NCBI RefSeq assembly: GCF_000701505.1
Contig: NZ_JNJB01000008.1
Span: 62,001 to 126,000 of the forward strand
DNA from: Dyadobacter crusticola DSM 16708
Lineage (GTDB): Bacteria; Bacteroidota; Bacteroidia; Cytophagales; Spirosomataceae
Length of the DNA stretch: 64,000 nt
Reading direction: 5' to 3'
Shown here piece after piece: positions 60,152-64,000 of this stretch. Position numbers and translations under genes: made by a program. The notes under the pieces are model-generated. The model saw only the letters and a list, made by a program, of their open reading frames with translations. It did no database searches and was not told where the DNA came from. How positions within the stretch are numbered: the first letter of the stretch is position 1; every line of letters starts with the position of its first letter.

Positions 60152-61351
60152 TCAAGTGAAAAAATTCCACCCGAACGTATGATCTAAGTACATCAAGACT
60201 TTTACAGGCAGCGGTTCCAGCCAGAGAATCCTATTATAGCCCATGTAAAACACCTGCAAATGAGTCACACAAATGATCGCGGCAAAGAATAAAATCAATC
60301 GCATTGATCTTGCAGAGGCTGTTTGATAAAGAATGAAAAAGGAAAGCAGCACGAATGGAAACCCGTAAGCCAATGCCCGGTCCAGATCGTGTACGTAAAT
60401 CCCGGTAGCAACAAGTACTGCAAAGCCGACCATCAGTGCGGCGAGCAGCCAATAGCGCTCTGTCAGCCACAATGCAAGAAATGCAGCCAGCATAATCAGC
60501 CAGGTACCTTCGAAAGTAGCCCAGATACTACTCCCAAGTCCATTCCTGTGGGCATTCGCAAACAGCACGGGTGTACCGATCGTAGAATAGCTGTGGTTCG
60601 GAAAATATTCGGCTTGCACATAAAACCGGATCGCGAAATACACAACCCAGGAAGCCCACACCACCAGACTTTGTCCTGTAAATACACGCTGCAGCAGTCC
60701 GGAAAAGCTAAAATCATGTAATTGATATGCCTGAATAACCATCCAGAAAAGCAGCACATACCCGCCCGCCACCACGGCGCGCTCGTCGGTAAAAAAGGCT
60801 GTTTGGAGCGACAGGAAAATGATAAACGGATTCCGGCTCAGCAATGCAACCAGCAGGAAAAAATAGGCAAATCCATCTCCATAACCGTGCACATCCGCGA
60901 ATGTCCAGACACCGACAAACGTATTTGCAATGGCGAGAATGGAAAGTGCTGCAAGTGCCTTGTCCGCGCAAACTGAGTAGATATAGTCACCAATTTTTTT
61001 CAGAAACCAGATTCCGAGTATTGCCTGAATAAGGAGTATGATCAGGATATTTCCATTGGTTAAAAACGACAGCAGCGGGAGAGTCCACCGGAAAATCATG
61101 TTTTCCCGCCTCACATCGTAATCCATATCCTTCGGGTGCAGCAGGTCCTGCGCCTGGTTATGGATGAAAACCCAGGCGTCGAGCTTGGTACCATTGTCTC
61201 GAAAATGGTCGATCAGGAGTGTATAAGGTGGAAAAGCCAGAAAAAGCGCCAATGCAACAGAGGCAAGTGTGACTTTCCACAACCAGCTACTGCCCGACAG
61301 CCGTAATTCAATCCACGAAAAAAACGACTTGTAGAAGTTCTCGAAAAGCAT
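60152..61351 (-). CDS. Polytopic inner-membrane protein of unknown function
   Basis: 399 residues with roughly ten membrane helices (WKVTLASVALALFLAFPPYTLL, LIILLIQAILGIWFL, LAALSILAIANTFVGVWTF, GYVLLFWMVIQAY, LVVWASWVVYFAIRFY, LIMLAAFLALWL, LLAALMVGFAVLVATG, YGFPFVLLSFFILY, LILFFAAIICVTHLQVFYMG). The first loop contains DHFRDNGTKLDAWVF and a luminal Asp/Arg pattern somewhat like GT-C glycosyltransferases, but I cannot assign a family. It lies between the amino-sugar operon and sbcC on the same strand and has its own promoter. A role in glycan assembly is only positional inference. Confidence 0.68.
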   Translation of the reverse strand: MLFENFYKSFFSWIELRLSGSSWLWKVTLASVALALFLAFPPYTLLIDHFRDNGTKLDAWVFIHNQAQDLLHPKDMDYDVRRENMIFRWTLPLLSFLTNGNILIILLIQAILGIWFLKKIGDYIYSVCADKALAALSILAIANTFVGVWTFADVHGYGDGFAYFFLLVALLSRNPFIIFLSLQTAFFTDERAVVAGGYVLLFWMVIQAYQLHDFSFSGLLQRVFTGQSLVVWASWVVYFAIRFYVQAEYFPNHSYSTIGTPVLFANAHRNGLGSSIWATFEGTWLIMLAAFLALWLTERYWLLAALMVGFAVLVATGIYVHDLDRALAYGFPFVLLSFFILYQTASARSMRLILFFAAIICVTHLQVFYMGYNRILWLEPLPVKVLMYLDHTFGWNFFT

Positions 61352-61371
61352 TGGGGTTATGTATACGATCT

Positions 61372-61404
61372 CAAATATACGGCGATTGAAATCTCACTTC
61401 CAAC
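61372..61404 (-). promoter_or_regulatory. Promoter of the polytopic membrane protein gene
   Basis: On the minus strand: GTTG (plus-strand CAAC at 61401-61404), 21 bases, then TATATTTG (61372-61379). It lies within the last codons of sbcC and starts transcription about 20 bases before the ATG. Confidence 0.55.
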
Positions 61405-64000
61405 TAGCTTCGATCCGGCTTCCTTCCTCGCTTTCAATGATCCTGAGATAAGTCTGGATTTCCTGCTGCAAATCCTCCACGTGACTGATGATACCAACAA
61501 TGCGATTTTCTTTGCGGAGCGACTTCAAAGTCTCAAAAACGGTTTGCAATGCATTCTTATCGAGCGAGCCGAAACCTTCGTCCAAAAAGAAAAAGTTGTG
61601 CGTCGATTCATTGCGGATATGAATATGGTCGGCCAATGCAAGTGCAAGTGAAAGTGCCGCCTGGAATTTCTGTCCGCCTGACAGCGTTTTCAGCAGCCGC
61701 AAATGTCCGCCATTCAATAAATCCCTGATCCAGAAGCTATTCCCTTCACCCAGCTCCAAATGCAGCTGCTGGTGCGTCATCTGGTGAAAACGCGTGTTGG
61801 CCGCCTGTATGAGATTTTTCAGGTAGATACTGGAAGCATAGTCCACAAACCCGCTGGAACGGAACAGCTTCGCAAGATCATCCAAATGCTCTTTTCTGAG
61901 CTTCAATCGTGCTTTTTCTTTTTCGAGCACCTGCTTTCTGGCCAGATCTTCCTCCATTTTCCGGACCAACCTGTCGAGGCCGCCTTCTTCTTTTTGCTGC
62001 GCATTTAGCTTGGCAGTCAAAGTTTGTTTAGCGAGTATAGCGGCTTCATGCTGCTCTGCATTGTATTGCTGCCCGGTATTCTCCTCTAAAAGGTTTTGTA
62101 AATCCCGGCTGGTTGTTTCTAGTGCAAACTTAAAAGTCTCAATGGCCTTTCGCTCTGCCTCAATATGAACGGGACTTTTCAGTATTGTTTCAACCTGTAA
62201 CTCTGAATCAAATTCGTATTTGGCTAGCTGCAAATCAATGCTGTACCGGGTCTCGCTCAGATCCTTTCGATAGCTGTCCAATGCAACCTGCAAAGTCGCC
62301 AGACTTCCGGCAAGTACGTTTTTCTCAATTTCAAGCGCGTCGAGCTGCTTTTCGGTTTGTTCAAAGAGCGCAACGACTTCTTTATAGCTCGATTTCAATG
62401 CATTTATTTTCTCAAAGATCTTTTGCTCCGGCTCGTTTCTATAATCTGCCAGGTTGACTCTTTCGAGCTGCTCTGTCAATGTTAAAACCGTATTTTCAAG
62501 CCTGATTATTTCGTCTTTAAGTATTTGGAGCGGCTTTTCTATTTTCTCGGTTTTTTCCAGGATTTCTGTCTCCAGCTGCATTGCCAGCTTCTTGATAGCC
62601 GCTTCTGCGTCACGGATAATTTGCTGACTTTGGGTTACAGTTTCAAAATGCTTTTCAAATGAATCCCGATCTGTTTTATCAAACTTTTCCCAAACAAAAA
62701 GTGCGTCGTGCTCCTCTGTCTTTTTCTTGGCCAGGAGCCAGCGTTCCCGGATAGATAACTTCTGTTTTTCGAGCTGATCAATCTGATTAAATAGCTTCTC
62801 GACAGCTAGTTGCACCTTGCGGATCGCCCGATCCTTTGCTTCCAGCTGCGCAATGCTTTTATCCACCGCTTCAATGTCTGCATGGAGCGACTGATCGGCA
62901 TGCAATACCATCGGATGGTGCTCGGAGCCGCAAAGCGGGCAAGGTTCCCCCTCCTCCAAAGCACCCGCATACTGCTGCAATGCAAGCTGCGTATTGATTT
63001 TCAGCAACCGGGTTGAAAATGCTTTCCTGCTTTCTTCATTGCTATTCAAGTACTCCTGAACTGCATTTCGGAACGTTTCTATATTTGCTTCGACCGGTAA
63101 CCCGGGAAGAAATGCAGTTCTTACATGCTCCATTTGCGCATTCAGCGTCGCCTGTTGCATTTCGATCTCTGCTTTCAGATCGTCGGCCTCTTTCTTGATA
63201 GCCAGTCTGTTCTCTGCCAGATTATGTGCTGTGACAAACCAGGATTTTACCAGGCTCAACTCCTGGATATCGGTAATCTGCGCCTTTCTCAGTTCGTTTT
63301 CGCGTTCACTTTGTGCGATCTTATCCCTGAGCTGCTCAATGTTCCGCTCTTTGCTTTTTAGCTGATCCTCTCCCCGGGCAAGCGCCTCTTTCCGCTTCTC
63401 CACTGCCGCCGAATTTTCAAGAATGCGAATCACTTTTTCCAGTTCATCGGCCGTATCCAGCAGTTCTTCCCTCTTTTCGTAACGAGGTTTCAGTTCGTTC
63501 AGCGTCGTTTTTTGTTTTTCAACCAAAATGCCCAATTCTTTACTTCTGAGCTGGTTATTCAGAAACTGTTTCTCGTCGCGTTCGATATCGGAGTTCAGCT
63601 TTCTTTTTTGGTCAAAAAGCGATTTGAAATGCAACGAGCAGATCTCGTAAATGCGCAGCGCTTCCTCCCGGAGGTGCATTCCAGGCGCCTGTGATTCAAG
63701 CTCGGCTTTTTGTTTTTGGAGTAAATCAATCTTTTCAGCTGACGTTCTCAACCTTTGAAAAAGACCTTCTAATTCGGTTTGAAGCAACAGTTCCGCACTC
63801 ATCTTCCTGATTTCCTCGCGCACCAGCTCCCGCTTTTTCTGTTCTTCACCGATCATTTCCTGGGTCACTTCCCCCAGCCCGGTAAGCTGCCCGTCCAGGT
63901 TCGACAATGCGATATCATTCTGCTTGCTGAGCGAACCCACATTCCTGCTCAGATCGTACTTTTCGAGCTGAAAAAGCTCTTTCATCATCCGCGTACGCTC
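61394..64000 (-). CDS. sbcC: SbcC-type SMC exonuclease subunit (5' partial)
   Basis: The frame remains open to the window edge (ERTRMMKELFQLEKYDLS), so the N-terminal ATPase half with Walker A lies outside. The visible 868 residues include long coiled coils, a zinc-hook CPLCGSEHHP near the middle, and at the C terminus the ABC signature KTLSGGQKFQAALSLALALA, Walker B HNFFFLDEGFGSLD and the H-loop GIISHVEDLQQEI. With SbcD it cleaves hairpins and blocked DNA ends. The SbcD gene is probably upstream beyond the window (typical order). The TGG-Lys stop lies 42 bases before the membrane protein gene. Confidence 0.93.
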   Translation of the reverse strand, partial: ERTRMMKELFQLEKYDLSRNVGSLSKQNDIALSNLDGQLTGLGEVTQEMIGEEQKKRELVREEIRKMSAELLLQTELEGLFQRLRTSAEKIDLLQKQKAELESQAPGMHLREEALRIYEICSLHFKSLFDQKRKLNSDIERDEKQFLNNQLRSKELGILVEKQKTTLNELKPRYEKREELLDTADELEKVIRILENSAAVEKRKEALARGEDQLKSKERNIEQLRDKIAQSERENELRKAQITDIQELSLVKSWFVTAHNLAENRLAIKKEADDLKAEIEMQQATLNAQMEHVRTAFLPGLPVEANIETFRNAVQEYLNSNEESRKAFSTRLLKINTQLALQQYAGALEEGEPCPLCGSEHHPMVLHADQSLHADIEAVDKSIAQLEAKDRAIRKVQLAVEKLFNQIDQLEKQKLSIRERWLLAKKKTEEHDALFVWEKFDKTDRDSFEKHFETVTQSQQIIRDAEAAIKKLAMQLETEILEKTEKIEKPLQILKDEIIRLENTVLTLTEQLERVNLADYRNEPEQKIFEKINALKSSYKEVVALFEQTEKQLDALEIEKNVLAGSLATLQVALDSYRKDLSETRYSIDLQLAKYEFDSELQVETILKSPVHIEAERKAIETFKFALETTSRDLQNLLEENTGQQYNAEQHEAAILAKQTLTAKLNAQQKEEGGLDRLVRKMEEDLARKQVLEKEKARLKLRKEHLDDLAKLFRSSGFVDYASSIYLKNLIQAANTRFHQMTHQQLHLELGEGNSFWIRDLLNGGHLRLLKTLSGGQKFQAALSLALALADHIHIRNESTHNFFFLDEGFGSLDKNALQTVFETLKSLRKENRIVGIISHVEDLQQEIQTYLRIIESEEGSRIEASWK

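Noticed and set aside
1..64000. CRISPR arrays, insertion sequences, tRNA or rRNA genes, phage genes
   Set aside because: No regularly spaced direct repeats, no transposase or integrase pattern and no tRNA/rRNA-like sequence were recognised anywhere in the window; a tRNA scan was not possible.

Overview
This window looks like chromosomal DNA from a Bacteroidota member of the Cytophagales, most like Dyadobacter or another Spirosomataceae genus. The assignment is inferred from gene content: a SusD-type lipoprotein, SusC-type and OMP_b-brl TonB-dependent receptors, M56 peptidases fused to TonB C-terminal domains, BlaI-type repressors, LytS/LytTR pairs and FIST sensors. Several promoters also fit the Bacteroidota form (TAnnTTTG at -7, TTTG or TTG about 19-21 bases upstream). 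I see no phage, insertion sequence, CRISPR array, tRNA or rRNA. No gap between genes exceeds 300 bases.

Layout. 1-7.4 kb: the end of a SusD lipoprotein gene, then metabolic and repair genes (cupin, DUF72, class II cyclic-nucleotide phosphodiesterase, photolyase-like protein, acetyltransferase, AI-2E-type permease). 7.4-19 kb: mostly minus-strand genes (TetR plus ABC1 kinase pair, alditol-oxidase-like flavoprotein, MocR regulator, quinone oxidoreductase, YccF, pseudouridine synthase, DUF559 nuclease, DUF3500), with a TonB receptor and a hydrolase on the plus strand. 19-25.5 kb: dGTPase, then a compact signalling operon (FIST sensor, PAS histidine kinase, response regulator, hybrid kinase). 25.5-29.6 kb: a BlaI repressor with two M56 peptidase/TonB fusions behind a promoter carrying two dyad operators. 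29.7-32 kb: a Gfo/Idh oxidoreductase facing an ExbB/ExbD pair. 32-34 kb: an MbnP/MbnH-type copper protein and diheme enzyme pair. 34-45 kb: ffh, a phosphatase, an isolated nuoN, TraB, an M28 peptidase, a decayed DUF4160 next to DUF2442, and typA. 45-53 kb: a TonB receptor divergent from a LytS/LytTR pair, glutamate dehydrogenase, a PhoR-like kinase and a Dabb protein. 53-64 kb: a small lipoprotein, a sodium/solute symporter, a frameshifted SDR, a PIG-L deacetylase, a four-gene amino-sugar/glycan operon, a polytopic membrane protein and the 3' part of sbcC.

Features most worth attention: (1) four DnaA-box-like sites at 52,919-53,018, two inside a perfect 22-base inverted repeat, a candidate oriC or DnaA-binding locus; (2) a purine-rich intergenic repeat of about 34 bases present five times; (3) the BlaI/M56/TonB locus, in which one peptidase also carries two SusC-plug-like modules; (4) a photolyase of the iron-sulphur class that appears to have lost all four cluster ligands; (5) a MbnP/MbnH-like pair with no methanobactin genes nearby; (6) two truncated or broken genes. 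Family names come from motif recognition, not database searches. Start sites were chosen by hand; where an in-frame upstream codon exists this is stated.
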